A stretch of DNA of 35,992 nucleotides from Prevotellaceae bacterium (GCA_031263185.1 JAISGH010000233.1:1-35992); one strand, 5' to 3'. Shown: positions 19,800 to 28,600, counted from the stretch's first letter. Numbers and translations: made by a program. Notes: generated from the sequence alone by a model not told the origin.

Positions 19800-20195
19800 T
19801 CAGTGCTTTTTTCCGATGCTGTAGTAGGATTCTTTACCCAGCTTGCCCCTGCAAAGGTAGAGCACAGCGTAGTACAGCGCAAGAACGCCCAGCGACGACA
19901 GCCCTGCAACGCCCTCCCCTACCCCTGCGGACAGCAGCAGCAAAAGGCACCCCAGCAAAATTACCACAGGCAGCAGGTAAACAAGCGCAACCGCCTTTTT
20001 GCCAAGCGACTGCTTCTCCACAACGCTAACCATTTCGCCTATTGAGAGCCTGTGCAGCCCCAAGGGCAGCAGTACAAAATCCTGCTCTGCGCCGGATGCT
20101 GATGCCCCCTCCTTTGCGGAAGGTTTAATGCGTACAAGGACGCCATTCCCGTCAATATTTTCAACAATACCTGTTTGCGAAACTTTTTGTGGCAT
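19800..20195 (-). CDS. RseC/MucC (SoxR-reducing system) family protein
   Basis: 131 aa: N-terminal small beta domain (VENIDGNGVLVRI...) then two TM segments; organisation as RseC. Confidence 0.75.
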   Translation of the reverse strand: MPQKVSQTGIVENIDGNGVLVRIKPSAKEGASASGAEQDFVLLPLGLHRLSIGEMVSVVEKQSLGKKAVALVYLLPVVILLGCLLLLLSAGVGEGVAGLSSLGVLALYYAVLYLCRGKLGKESYYSIGKKH

Positions 20196-20676
20196 ATACG
20201 GTTATACGTTTTTTAAAGAGTTAAGATACAAATATATCTTTCGCGGCGACATTACGCCTCTACCATTCACGAAAATAAAAAGTTTGACAAAGATATGAAA
20301 AATATCGGTTAAAATTTCATTGCCCGACAATAAAACAATTTTTTACCGCTACTAAAGCATTGCATAGTGAGGTCGGATGAGGTTATTTTGCAAAACTATA
20401 CCTCTGTACGGCATGGTATGGTTTTGCGCATTGCCCGTCAGGGCATTCATACATATCAAGGGCATTCATATCAATGGAACAGCAATTCAACTGAAAATCG
20501 TTGAAAACTTTTCGTAAAAAGTTGGATGGTTAAGGGAATTTTGGTTGTACTTTTACGGATATTTAAAAGTTGCCTGTAAGAAAGTTGCCCGTAAGTCTAT
20601 GTCGGTAAGTCTATGTCGAATTGTCATCGAGAAGATAAGCGTAAATGAAAGATTAATCATATAAAATAATAACATT

Positions 20677-21987
20677 ATGAAATCAAGGAAGATAACATTA
20701 ATTGCTTTATTATCGGTCATCTTTTTCAGCTGTTCCCAAGAAAAAATCGTAGAGCTCCCATTAACCGTACAAAATGGTTATGGCCCTTTCGTTGCTGGCT
20801 TAGGAGGATTTGCTCCAAATGCGGAAGATGAAAATAATCCCTGGTATAAAACGTACCTGAAAGTATTAAAATCTCCCGAAAACTTAACCGATACGAAATA
20901 TGGACATATCGAAACAAATATCTTTCAATCCATCTATCAAGATTATTTATTAGGCAACATTACGGACGAGTGGTATGAAGAATTACAGAGGAATAGTATA
21001 TTTGACACATTAAATCTTTCAAAAATACCTGTAAAAACTAAAATTGCTTTTGTCCTTGGAAAAGATTCGGACGGAACATTAAAGATGGCAATAGATGCGA
21101 ATAGCAATCTTGATTTAAGCGATGACGACTTATTTATTCCTCTTGAAATGAATTCTTTTGATTGGTCAAAAGAGGATTCATTAGCAAAGGTTTATGCAAT
21201 TAATGTCTCTTTCGAAACTTTTGTACACAATAAAGTAGCGCCTGTTAGCGCTCCGCTTTTTATAGTCTGCAATAGCCAAGACAATAGCTTTATGTGCAAT
21301 TTTTTGCAATATTCTACGGCCAAATTCAAAGGAGAGCAGATAGCAGTTTCTTCAAATAATTTTACAAACCTGTCCTACAACGACATAGGATTATTTTTGG
21401 TGCCTAACAACCTGAAAAATGGAGAGAAAGTTAAACGTGAAGCGATATACAGAAAGAATGAATACGTTGAAATCAAAGATGAAATCTATAAAATTTTAGG
21501 CGTAAATACCGATAAGAACGTGCTTGTATTGGAAAAAACCGATTCGCCAAAATTGCAACTATTTTCTACGCAAATAGGGTATAAAGCCTATCCTTTTCAA
21601 GGAGAAGAGCTAACCTCTAAAGCAACCATTTCATTGGAAAGTTTGAAAGGAAAGTATGTTTTGCTTGATTTTTGGGCTGAATGGTGTGGGCCATGTATAG
21701 GAGAATTTCCACATCTAAAAGAATTATACTCAAAAACAAACAGGGAAAAATTCGAGATTATCGGAGTAGCAGGAATTAGCTCGTTCGGTGGGGTCAAGAA
21801 GCTGATTGACAAACACGAGTTGACTTGGAATCAAATAATGTCGGACGACATAAATAAGATAATCGAAACCTATGGAATAAATTCTTATCCAACTACTCTT
21901 CTTTTAGATGCAGAAGGTATTATAATTGCAAAAGATCTAAGAGGAGATAAATTGGAAGAAAAAGTTTTAAGCCTGATTAGTGAATGA
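20677..21987 (+). CDS. TlpA-like thiol:disulfide oxidoreductase lipoprotein
   Basis: Lipobox VIFFSCS; C-terminal thioredoxin domain LLDFWAEWCGPCIGEFPHLKELY, SYPTTLLLD. Confidence 0.93.
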   Translation: MKSRKITLIALLSVIFFSCSQEKIVELPLTVQNGYGPFVAGLGGFAPNAEDENNPWYKTYLKVLKSPENLTDTKYGHIETNIFQSIYQDYLLGNITDEWYEELQRNSIFDTLNLSKIPVKTKIAFVLGKDSDGTLKMAIDANSNLDLSDDDLFIPLEMNSFDWSKEDSLAKVYAINVSFETFVHNKVAPVSAPLFIVCNSQDNSFMCNFLQYSTAKFKGEQIAVSSNNFTNLSYNDIGLFLVPNNLKNGEKVKREAIYRKNEYVEIKDEIYKILGVNTDKNVLVLEKTDSPKLQLFSTQIGYKAYPFQGEELTSKATISLESLKGKYVLLDFWAEWCGPCIGEFPHLKELYSKTNREKFEIIGVAGISSFGGVKKLIDKHELTWNQIMSDDINKIIETYGINSYPTTLLLDAEGIIIAKDLRGDKLEEKVLSLISE

Positions 21988-22144
21988 AAATATCGGTATA
22001 CAACTTTCGTATCAATATCATACCAAAAAGACTTTTCAGCATCGTATCATTTTCGTATATTTGCGGCTCAAATCGTATCAAAAATACCGCTAAAATTAAA
22101 ATCCCCAAATCCTCACTTGTGGGGTTTGGGGGGAAATGGGAATT

Positions 22145-22275
22145 TTAGAACTTAAAATGCCGTTTTGCCGCTCTGAAAACCTCTTCGTATTCGGGAATGT
22201 TGTGGATTTGAGAAGACAGCTTTTTTTGCCAGTCATGCCTAAATACGGTTTCTTTACTCAATGCTGTTCTATCAT
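22145..22275 (-). pseudogene. C-terminal relic of AbiEii-type nucleotidyltransferase toxin
   Basis: Directly downstream of AbiEi-like gene: frame reads NYDRTALSKETVFRHDWQKKLSSQIHNIPEYEEVFRAAKRHFKF*, resembling AbiEii C-termini; ATG at 22275 leads only to MIEQH*. Confidence 0.6.
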
Positions 22276-22281
22276 AATTTT

Positions 22282-23109
22282 TTAACTGTAAATTGGTAAA
22301 ATAATAGATTCTGTATCAAGGTTTTGTTGAATAGCCCAACGAAAATTTGTTTTGCCTTCTTTGGAATATGACGGTTCTAAAAGTACAAACGAATTTGTCC
22401 GTAATTTTTGCAGCTCGTCAATCGCTGCATTTTTGATTTCCAACAATTCGAGCAAAAAACCAATTCGCTTGATTACAGCCTGTGAATCAAAGAGTTTTGC
22501 GTATTCCAAAAGTTTTGAATAATCAATTTTTTCTTTTACTTTGTAAATTGCCTTTGTGATTTCGGTTATTCCTCCGGCATAATCGGGCTTGAACAGGCAG
22601 TCAATAATCGTTTTCTCTAAATCACTGCACTGCACACGATTAAAACTGTCAATCCAAGTTTTTTTATTGCCGAAAAAATGTTTTTCGTTGTGATAAACGA
22701 ACTGAAAAGGAATATTTTTTACAATCAGCGTTGATGGCTTAATTTGTTTATTTACAACGATTTGTTCTTTTAAATTGGGTTGCGTAGTGAGGGAATGAAT
22801 TTGCAGTGCCGAAAAATAGCCGATATAATATTCTGCCTCGCCAGCAAGATATTGAGCGAGCAAATGCCAATCGGGCATAAAAGTCGCAGCGTCTTGTTCA
22901 AAGGGAATTACATAGTAAAGCCCCTCTTTCACGCGCATCAGCAAACCGCGTTTGGTCATATTGCTCAACAACTGTTTCACAGCATCTTGGCTTGAATTCG
23001 ACAAAATTTGATATGCTGTATCAATACCGAAACAGACCGTTTTTTCTTCAATCAATCTGTCGAGCAATGCGTTTGCCTGAAATGATATGTTTTTATTTCT
23101 TATAGACAT
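22282..23109 (-). CDS. AbiEi-type antitoxin / transcriptional regulator
   Basis: N-terminal wHTH (DAVKQLLSNMTKRGLLMRVKEGLYYVIP), then ...YYIGYFSALQIHSLTTQ..., CSDLEKTIIDCLFKPDYAGGITE: AbiEi family layout. Confidence 0.88.
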   Translation of the reverse strand: MSIRNKNISFQANALLDRLIEEKTVCFGIDTAYQILSNSSQDAVKQLLSNMTKRGLLMRVKEGLYYVIPFEQDAATFMPDWHLLAQYLAGEAEYYIGYFSALQIHSLTTQPNLKEQIVVNKQIKPSTLIVKNIPFQFVYHNEKHFFGNKKTWIDSFNRVQCSDLEKTIIDCLFKPDYAGGITEITKAIYKVKEKIDYSKLLEYAKLFDSQAVIKRIGFLLELLEIKNAAIDELQKLRTNSFVLLEPSYSKEGKTNFRWAIQQNLDTESIILPIYS

Positions 23110-23111
23110 AT

Positions 23112-23130
23112 AGTGATTTCAAAAATCACT
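23112..23130 (-). promoter_or_regulatory. Operator-like inverted repeat AGTGATTT-CAA-AAATCACT
   Basis: Perfect 8-bp arms between the start codon (23109) and TATCTTTG -7 box (23132-23139, - strand). Confidence 0.65.
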
Positions 23131-23131
23131 G

Positions 23132-23139
23132 CAAAGATA
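23132..23139 (-). promoter_or_regulatory. Bacteroidetes -7 box TATCTTTG of the abiEi-like gene
   Basis: CAAAGATA on + strand; matches TAnnTTTG. Confidence 0.65.
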
Positions 23140-23209
23140 CAAAAATTTTTGGAATAAATTCTTATCAAAAACTTTGTAAGATATGAAAAATAAAGTATTT
23201 GACTTCACC

Positions 23210-24073
23210 TTACAGCGAATGATTTGATGTCAGGTGATGCTTCAGGTTTTTCCACGTTTTGATGCGCGCGCGTATGCTCCCCACCTTGATGGGCGCTTCG
23301 ACGTACACCGGTACGCGGTTGGCGTCGTCGGTAACCCAAAAAAACACTTGCTCCTTGCCCGTAAAAACGCTTCCGGCAATGAGGCTCGCCGAAAATTTCA
23401 GCGTTCTGAACTTGCCCACGCCCTTAACGTTAATCACCTCGGCGCCGTAAAGCTTGTAGCGGATGTTGTGCACCTCGTTGTCCATTGCCAGCTGCACGGT
23501 GTAGGTGGCGTTGACTTTCATTTTCGAAAAGTCGCAGCAGCGGTAGTAGTAAAAGATGGATACCACGTCGAAGGTGCAGGGCGTGAGGGGCAGCGTGTCG
23601 CGCTTGGCGGGCTGCGGCTTGTCGAGGCGCTGGGTGGAGGAGTATATCACCTCATGCTGCCGGTTGTAGTATCCGGCGCTGTTGCGCCGGTATCCTCCCT
23701 CGTCAATGGTGCGCTGCATGTAGAATGGTTGCAGCGTTTTGGCGTCTATTTTGGTGGAGAAGTAGTCGCGGACTTTGAAAAAATTGTCGAAAAAAGGGTA
23801 GGTTTTTCCGTTGACCTCAATGTGGTAGAAAGGCTTTTGGGTGGCTTCCACCAGCGAGGTCAAAAACTCAACCTCGCCCACGTTGAGCCATACACCCCAC
23901 GTGTAGCTGATGGTGTAGGTAACCTTTTCGCCCGCCTGAAAAACAGGCTCTCTACCCTGCAAGTCAAACAGCAGGCACTCGCTCTGAGCCGCCGCTGTGC
24001 CCGTAAGCAGCAGGGTAACTCCGGCTGCAAAAAGAAAAGTAGTAGCTCTGCAGGGCGTCATCATCGTCATCAT
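23210..24073 (-). CDS. DUF3108-like exported protein
   Basis: Signal peptide; FQAGEKVTYTISYTWGVWLNVGEVEF...; ...VFFWVTDDANRVPVYVEAPIKVGSIRA typical of DUF3108. Confidence 0.88.
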   Translation of the reverse strand: MMTMMTPCRATTFLFAAGVTLLLTGTAAAQSECLLFDLQGREPVFQAGEKVTYTISYTWGVWLNVGEVEFLTSLVEATQKPFYHIEVNGKTYPFFDNFFKVRDYFSTKIDAKTLQPFYMQRTIDEGGYRRNSAGYYNRQHEVIYSSTQRLDKPQPAKRDTLPLTPCTFDVVSIFYYYRCCDFSKMKVNATYTVQLAMDNEVHNIRYKLYGAEVINVKGVGKFRTLKFSASLIAGSVFTGKEQVFFWVTDDANRVPVYVEAPIKVGSIRARIKTWKNLKHHLTSNHSL

Positions 24074-24105
24074 ATAAAAGTTAATCGTTTAAAGGTTATT
24101 TTTTT

Positions 24106-26208
24106 TCAGCTGACTACGCTGTAATCCTTTGCGCTGCTCCTCAGCTTGACAAGGGTTTTGAGCAGCAGCTCATTTTTGCTGTCGCTTAGCAGCGGGTCGG
24201 CGTCCAGCACCTGCTCGGCAAATTGGCGCGCATACTCCAAAATTTTGCTGTCCGCTCCGAGGTTTGCAATGTGCAGGTTGAAGGCCATGCCGCTCTGCAT
24301 GGTGCCCTCAAGGTCGCCCGGGCCGCGCAGCTTGAGGTCGGCTTCGGCTATTTGAAAGCCGTCGTTGGTGCTGCACATCATTTCTATGCGGTGGCGGCTG
24401 TCGGCGCTGAGCTTCACGCCGCTCATCAGTATGCAGAACGATTGCTCGGCGCCTCGCCCCACGCGCCCGCGCAGCTGGTGCAGCTGGGCAAGCCCAAACC
24501 GCTCGGTACTTTCTATCACCATAACGCTGGCGTTGGGAACGTTGACGCCTACCTCTATAACCGATGTGGCCACCATGATGTGCGCCTCGCCGCGCACAAA
24601 CTCCTGCATGGCTTCCTCCTTTTCGGTGTTCTTCAGCTTGCCGTGCACCATGCAGACCCTGTACTTTGGCGCGGGGAATACCTGCGTAATCATTTCCCAG
24701 CCGTCCTGCAAGTTTTTGTAGTCCATTTTTTCGGACTCCCGTATGAGCGGATATACGACGTATATTTGCCTTCCGGCGGCGATTTGCTCGCGCATGAAGC
24801 CAAATACGCGGTCGCGCTTGCTGTCGAAAAAATGGACGGTTTTTATGGGTTTGCGCCCGGGTGGGAGCTCGTCTATGACCGACACGTCGAGGTCGCCGTA
24901 CAGGGTCATGGCCAGCGTACGCGGTATGGGCGTAGCCGTCATCACCAGAATGTGCGGCGGGTTTTCGCTTTTTTCCCACAGCTTGCCGCGCTGCGCCACG
25001 CCAAAGCGGTGCTGCTCGTCAATCACCACCAGCCCAAGCCGGCAAAAGCGCACGGTATCCTCTATCAGCGCGTGTGTCCCAACGAGGATGTGAATGTCGC
25101 CCTGCGCGAGCCTTTCGAGCAAGTTTTTGCGCTCTGCCTTTTTTGTAGAGCCGGTGAGCAGCGCTACGCTTACGTTCATGCTGTGCAGCATTTCGGTCAT
25201 GCTTTTGAAGTGCTGCGAGGCCAGAATTTCGGTAGGCGCCATGATGCAGCTTTGAAATCCGTTGCCGGCGGCAATGAGCATGCACATGAGCGCTACCATT
25301 GTTTTCCCGCTGCCAACGTCGCCCTGCAGCAGCCTGTTCATTTGCCGTCCGGAGCCTGTGTCGGCGCGGATTTCCTTGATAACGCGCTTTTGCGCGTTGG
25401 TCAGCTCAAACGGCAGGTTGTTGTAGTAAAAATGGTTGAACAGCTCACCCACCTGCGAAAAGCGAAATCCGTTGTTGGCTTTTATGCGCTTTGTGCGCGA
25501 GCGCAGGATGCTTAGCTCCACGTAGAACAGTTCCTCGAACTTTAGCCTGTCCTGCGCTTTTTTGAGCAGCTCCGGGCTTTGCGGAAAGTGGATGTTGAGC
25601 AGCGCCTCGCGAAGCGATACAAAGCGGTTGGCCTCAAGTATGTACTGCGGCAGCGTTTCCTCAATTTTGGGCAGCGCCATGCCCAGCAGCGCGCTTTGCA
25701 GGCGGCCGATGGTGCGCGTTCCCAGCCCCATATCCTTGAGCCGCTCGGTGCTGCCGTACACCGCCTGAATGTTGGAGGTTATCTTACCCTCCTCCTTCGC
25801 CATATCCTCCAGCTCGGGGTGCACGATGTTGAGCTTGCCGTTGAAGGAGGTTGGCTTGCCGAAAATGGTGTAAACGCTGCCTGCGTGAAGATTTTTTTGG
25901 ATAAACGAAATGCCCTTAAACCACACCAGCTCTATGCTTCCGGTGCTGTCGGCAAATATGGCGACGAGCCTTTTCTGCGCGGCGCTCACCTCGCGGAAGC
26001 CCAATATTTTCCCCTGAAGCAGTACGTATGGCAGGTCTTCGTTAACTTCGCGGATAGCGTATACGCGCGTTTTATCAACGTAGCGGAAAGGGAAATGGTA
26101 GAGCAGGTCGCCAAACGTGCAGATGCTGAGCTCCTTTTGCAGCAGCTCGGCGCGCTTGGGACCCACTCCGGGCAGAAACTTTACTTCGGTATCTAAAATA
26201 TACGTCAT
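24106..26208 (-). CDS. recG: ATP-dependent DNA helicase RecG
   Basis: FLPGVGPKRAELL, LLQGDVGSGKTMVAL, VIDEQHRFGVAQR, LHQLRGRVGRG. Confidence 0.98.
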   Translation of the reverse strand: MTYILDTEVKFLPGVGPKRAELLQKELSICTFGDLLYHFPFRYVDKTRVYAIREVNEDLPYVLLQGKILGFREVSAAQKRLVAIFADSTGSIELVWFKGISFIQKNLHAGSVYTIFGKPTSFNGKLNIVHPELEDMAKEEGKITSNIQAVYGSTERLKDMGLGTRTIGRLQSALLGMALPKIEETLPQYILEANRFVSLREALLNIHFPQSPELLKKAQDRLKFEELFYVELSILRSRTKRIKANNGFRFSQVGELFNHFYYNNLPFELTNAQKRVIKEIRADTGSGRQMNRLLQGDVGSGKTMVALMCMLIAAGNGFQSCIMAPTEILASQHFKSMTEMLHSMNVSVALLTGSTKKAERKNLLERLAQGDIHILVGTHALIEDTVRFCRLGLVVIDEQHRFGVAQRGKLWEKSENPPHILVMTATPIPRTLAMTLYGDLDVSVIDELPPGRKPIKTVHFFDSKRDRVFGFMREQIAAGRQIYVVYPLIRESEKMDYKNLQDGWEMITQVFPAPKYRVCMVHGKLKNTEKEEAMQEFVRGEAHIMVATSVIEVGVNVPNASVMVIESTERFGLAQLHQLRGRVGRGAEQSFCILMSGVKLSADSRHRIEMMCSTNDGFQIAEADLKLRGPGDLEGTMQSGMAFNLHIANLGADSKILEYARQFAEQVLDADPLLSDSKNELLLKTLVKLRSSAKDYSVVS

Positions 26209-26289
26209 AGCTGCGGCAAAGTTACATGAAATTCCTAAATTGGCAAGCGCCGAGTAAGAAGTAACCTTTCTATATATTAGAGTTTATAT

Positions 26290-26484
26290 GGGTGCATTTC
26301 AAGTTGTCGCTTTTGCTCATTCCGTAGGAATGAATCGCTCGGTAGAAAAGGCAACGTTCCGGTGGCTGTTGGCATCCCGTAGGGATGCATCCCTACGGGA
26401 TGCCAAAGAGAGGTATCATTCGTGTTTTCTACCGAGCGAATAATCCCTACGGGATTATTTAAAGCGACAATTTGAAATGCACCC
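26290..26484. repeat. Nested three-level palindromic MITE-like element (~195 bp)
   Basis: Outer 24-bp TIRs (23/24), inner perfect 15-bp arms 26335-26349/26425-26439, central perfect 34-bp palindrome 26371-26404. Confidence 0.92.
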
Positions 26485-26545
26485 ATTTTGAGTTATGTGA
26501 CGCCCCGAAAACTCCTGCAAGTTTTGCTTTGCGCCATAGCGCTCC

Positions 26546-27658
26546 CTACCGTATTTTCAAAAACATTTTTCCCGGCAAAGATTTAATTAGCCCGCCGAAC
26601 TCCAAGCAGAGCAGCGACGACGAAACTTGCGGCATGGATAGCCCCGTGCTGCGGCAAATAACGTCAATGCTTTGCGCTTCGGTAGCGGATAAAAATTCGA
26701 GCAGCTTTTTTTCGCTATCCGACAGCTCCGCCGCAAACAGCGGCAGCTGCACGGGCTTCTTTCGCGAAACGTCCCAGCTAAGGTTGTACGCCACGTCGGC
26801 AGCGCTTTCGATGAGGGCAGCTTTGTTGGTTTTGATGAGCTTGTGGCATCCCTCCGAGGCTTTGTCGCCCACGCGCCCGGGGAACGCCATCACGTCGCGG
26901 GCGTAGTCCACCGCCATGCTTGCGGTGATGAGCGCCCCGCCCTTCTCCGCCGACTCTACCACAATGGTAACGTCGGCCATGCCCGCTACAATGCGGTTGC
27001 GCCGCACAAAGTTGGACGGGTCCATCAGGCACCTCGAAGTAAAATCGCTCAGCAGGGCGCCTCCCTGCTGCACCATCTCCTGCGCAACGTTGATGTGCTG
27101 GGCAGGGTACACCATATCCAAGCCGTGCCCCACCACGGCAACGGTTGTCAGGCCGTTCTTGAGCGCGGCGCGGTGCGCGCAAACGTCAATGCCAAACGCC
27201 AGACCGCTCACCACAAGCGGCGCGTACACGCCCGCCAAGTCGCGCACCAGATTTTCGCACTGCTGCCTGCCGTAGGCGGTGGCGCTGCGCGTGCCCACTA
27301 TGCTTACCACCTTGGCAGCGTTGAGGTCTGCCGTACCCTTGGCGTACAGAACAAGGGGGCAGTCGTCGCAGTTGCGCAGGCGCTCGGGGTAATTTTTGTC
27401 CAAAAAGGAAAGCGCCTGTACGCCGTTTTTTGCCATGAACTCCAGCTCTTCGTCGGCGCGGTTGAGCGCGGTCTGCCGGGAGGCGGCAAGGGCGTTGGAG
27501 AGCGCCGGCCCCACGTCGGGGATGCGAAGAAGCGCCTTTGGCGACGCCGTAAGCACAGCCTCGGCGCTGCCGCAGTAGGCAATAAGCTGCTTGGCGGTAA
27601 TGCTGCCTACGCCGGGAATGAGCGTGAGGGCAATTTGGTATTGAAGCTCGGAGTTCAA
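26546..27658 (-). CDS. dprA: DNA-processing protein DprA
   Basis: HhH N-terminus; VSIVGTRSATAYG, SGLAFGIDVCAHRAAL, NRIVAGMADVTIVVESAEKGGALITASMA. Confidence 0.96.
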   Translation of the reverse strand: MNSELQYQIALTLIPGVGSITAKQLIAYCGSAEAVLTASPKALLRIPDVGPALSNALAASRQTALNRADEELEFMAKNGVQALSFLDKNYPERLRNCDDCPLVLYAKGTADLNAAKVVSIVGTRSATAYGRQQCENLVRDLAGVYAPLVVSGLAFGIDVCAHRAALKNGLTTVAVVGHGLDMVYPAQHINVAQEMVQQGGALLSDFTSRCLMDPSNFVRRNRIVAGMADVTIVVESAEKGGALITASMAVDYARDVMAFPGRVGDKASEGCHKLIKTNKAALIESAADVAYNLSWDVSRKKPVQLPLFAAELSDSEKKLLEFLSATEAQSIDVICRSTGLSMPQVSSSLLCLEFGGLIKSLPGKMFLKIR

Positions 27659-27865
27659 AATGTTTTGGAGTCGCGCTAAAAGGTAAAAGGTATGCTATTC
27701 TTAAAAAAACGGCAATCAAGGAAAAGCTGCATTTTCCGGTTTTGTGAAAAAAGCAGCAAAAGCTTCGGCTATCCCCCACATTGCAGAGCGCAAACTTACA
27801 TGAAAATCGCGAAATCTACAAGCGCATACGGTAGAATTTTTTTGCGGAAAAAGGCTCGCTTACCA

Positions 27866-28030
27866 ATAAAAAAAAGGCGAGGTATTACCCCCCGCCCCTG
27901 ATGTTTTCACAACGGAATAATCCTTATTGTGATTTTCTTGAAAAAATCTGTATCTTTGACATCGTCTTTGACATCAATAGCTGCGAAGTAACCATCAGCG
28001 ATAACTCTGCAGCTGTTTCGTCAAAGATTT
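27866..28030 (-). ncRNA. Candidate structured small RNA with own promoter and intrinsic terminator
   Basis: -7 box TACATTTG (28037-28044) with TTTG 18 nt upstream; 5'-end stem AUCUUUGAC/GUCAAAGAU; 10-bp hairpin AGCUGCaGAGU/ACUUcGCAGCU; CACAA/UUGUG hairpin; terminator GGCGGGG-GGUAAUA-CCUCGCC + U8. Confidence 0.6.
27868..27896 (-). terminator. Rho-independent terminator
   Basis: 7-bp stem GGCGGGG/CCUCGCC (one G-U), 7-nt loop, followed by 8 U on the - strand. Confidence 0.8.
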
Positions 28031-28200
28031 ATGCAGCAAATGTACAACAATATTTTCAAATGCAAAAAATAATTTGATTTTTTTGGCTAGATTTTTTTTG
28101 ATGGCGCTACGAAAATTTGATGACATCCTATTGTAATCAATATTTTTATTGCCTTTGGGGCAAAAAATGGTAGCCATTGATGATTATTTTTGCCCCAATA

Positions 28201-28275
28201 GAGTTTATATTCAATAGTTGGGCATTGTGCTAAAAATGATTTTGTTGCAACGGCGATGGACGCTTGCGCCGTCCC
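28201..28275. repeat. Truncated copy of the 15596 MITE-like element
   Basis: ~75 bp nearly identical to 15596-15670 (about 5 mismatches); right arm missing. Confidence 0.85.
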
Positions 28276-28357
28276 TACGGGTGGGGTGTCAAGAATTTTG
28301 ATATTTAAGATTATTTATCCGTTCCATTTTCTTACCTTTGCAAAAAAAAAATTAGAT

Positions 28358-28533
28358 ATGCATACAACAGACTGGAAAGTGTCGGCGCAAGAGTGGAAAA
28401 AAAGGCAGCTGCCCAAACGCATAAAACCAAAGCTTCTCGAAAGCGCATAAAAGAGATCAGCCAAAGTCGGGATGACTGGAAAAGGAAGGCCATTAGCCAC
28501 AAGGCTCGCGCTGATAAATATGAATTTGATTAA
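28358..28533 (+). pseudogene. Frameshifted small coiled-coil ORF resembling IS-associated accessory proteins
   Basis: MHTTDWKVSAQEWKK then, after -1 shift in A7 (28397-28403), KAAAQTHKTKASRKRIKEISQSRDDWKRKAISHKARADKYEFD*; promoter TACCTTTG at 28333. Confidence 0.55.
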
Positions 28534-28550
28534 AAAAAAACAAAAAAAAC

Positions 28551-28600
28551 AATTATCTAACTATCAAATATTTATAGCATCATATTTTTACATCACCACC
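28551..28600. repeat. 50-bp direct repeat, copy 1
   Basis: AATTATCTAACTATCAAATATTTATAGCATCATATTTTTACATCACCACC; 48/50 identical to 29601-29650. Confidence 0.95.

Noticed and set aside
22100-22135. CCCCAAA...TTTGGGG hairpin after the TlpA-like gene as a terminator
   Set aside because: Stem is clear but no U-tract follows; more likely a repeat fragment.
26277-26486. ORF MGAFQIVALNNPVG... and the related ORF at 12126-12350
   Set aside because: Both read through the palindromic repeat elements.
27995-28177. 60-aa minus-strand ORF overlapping the ncRNA region
   Set aside because: Start lies upstream of the predicted ncRNA promoter and the ORF runs through the promoter and 5' stem; no family resemblance.
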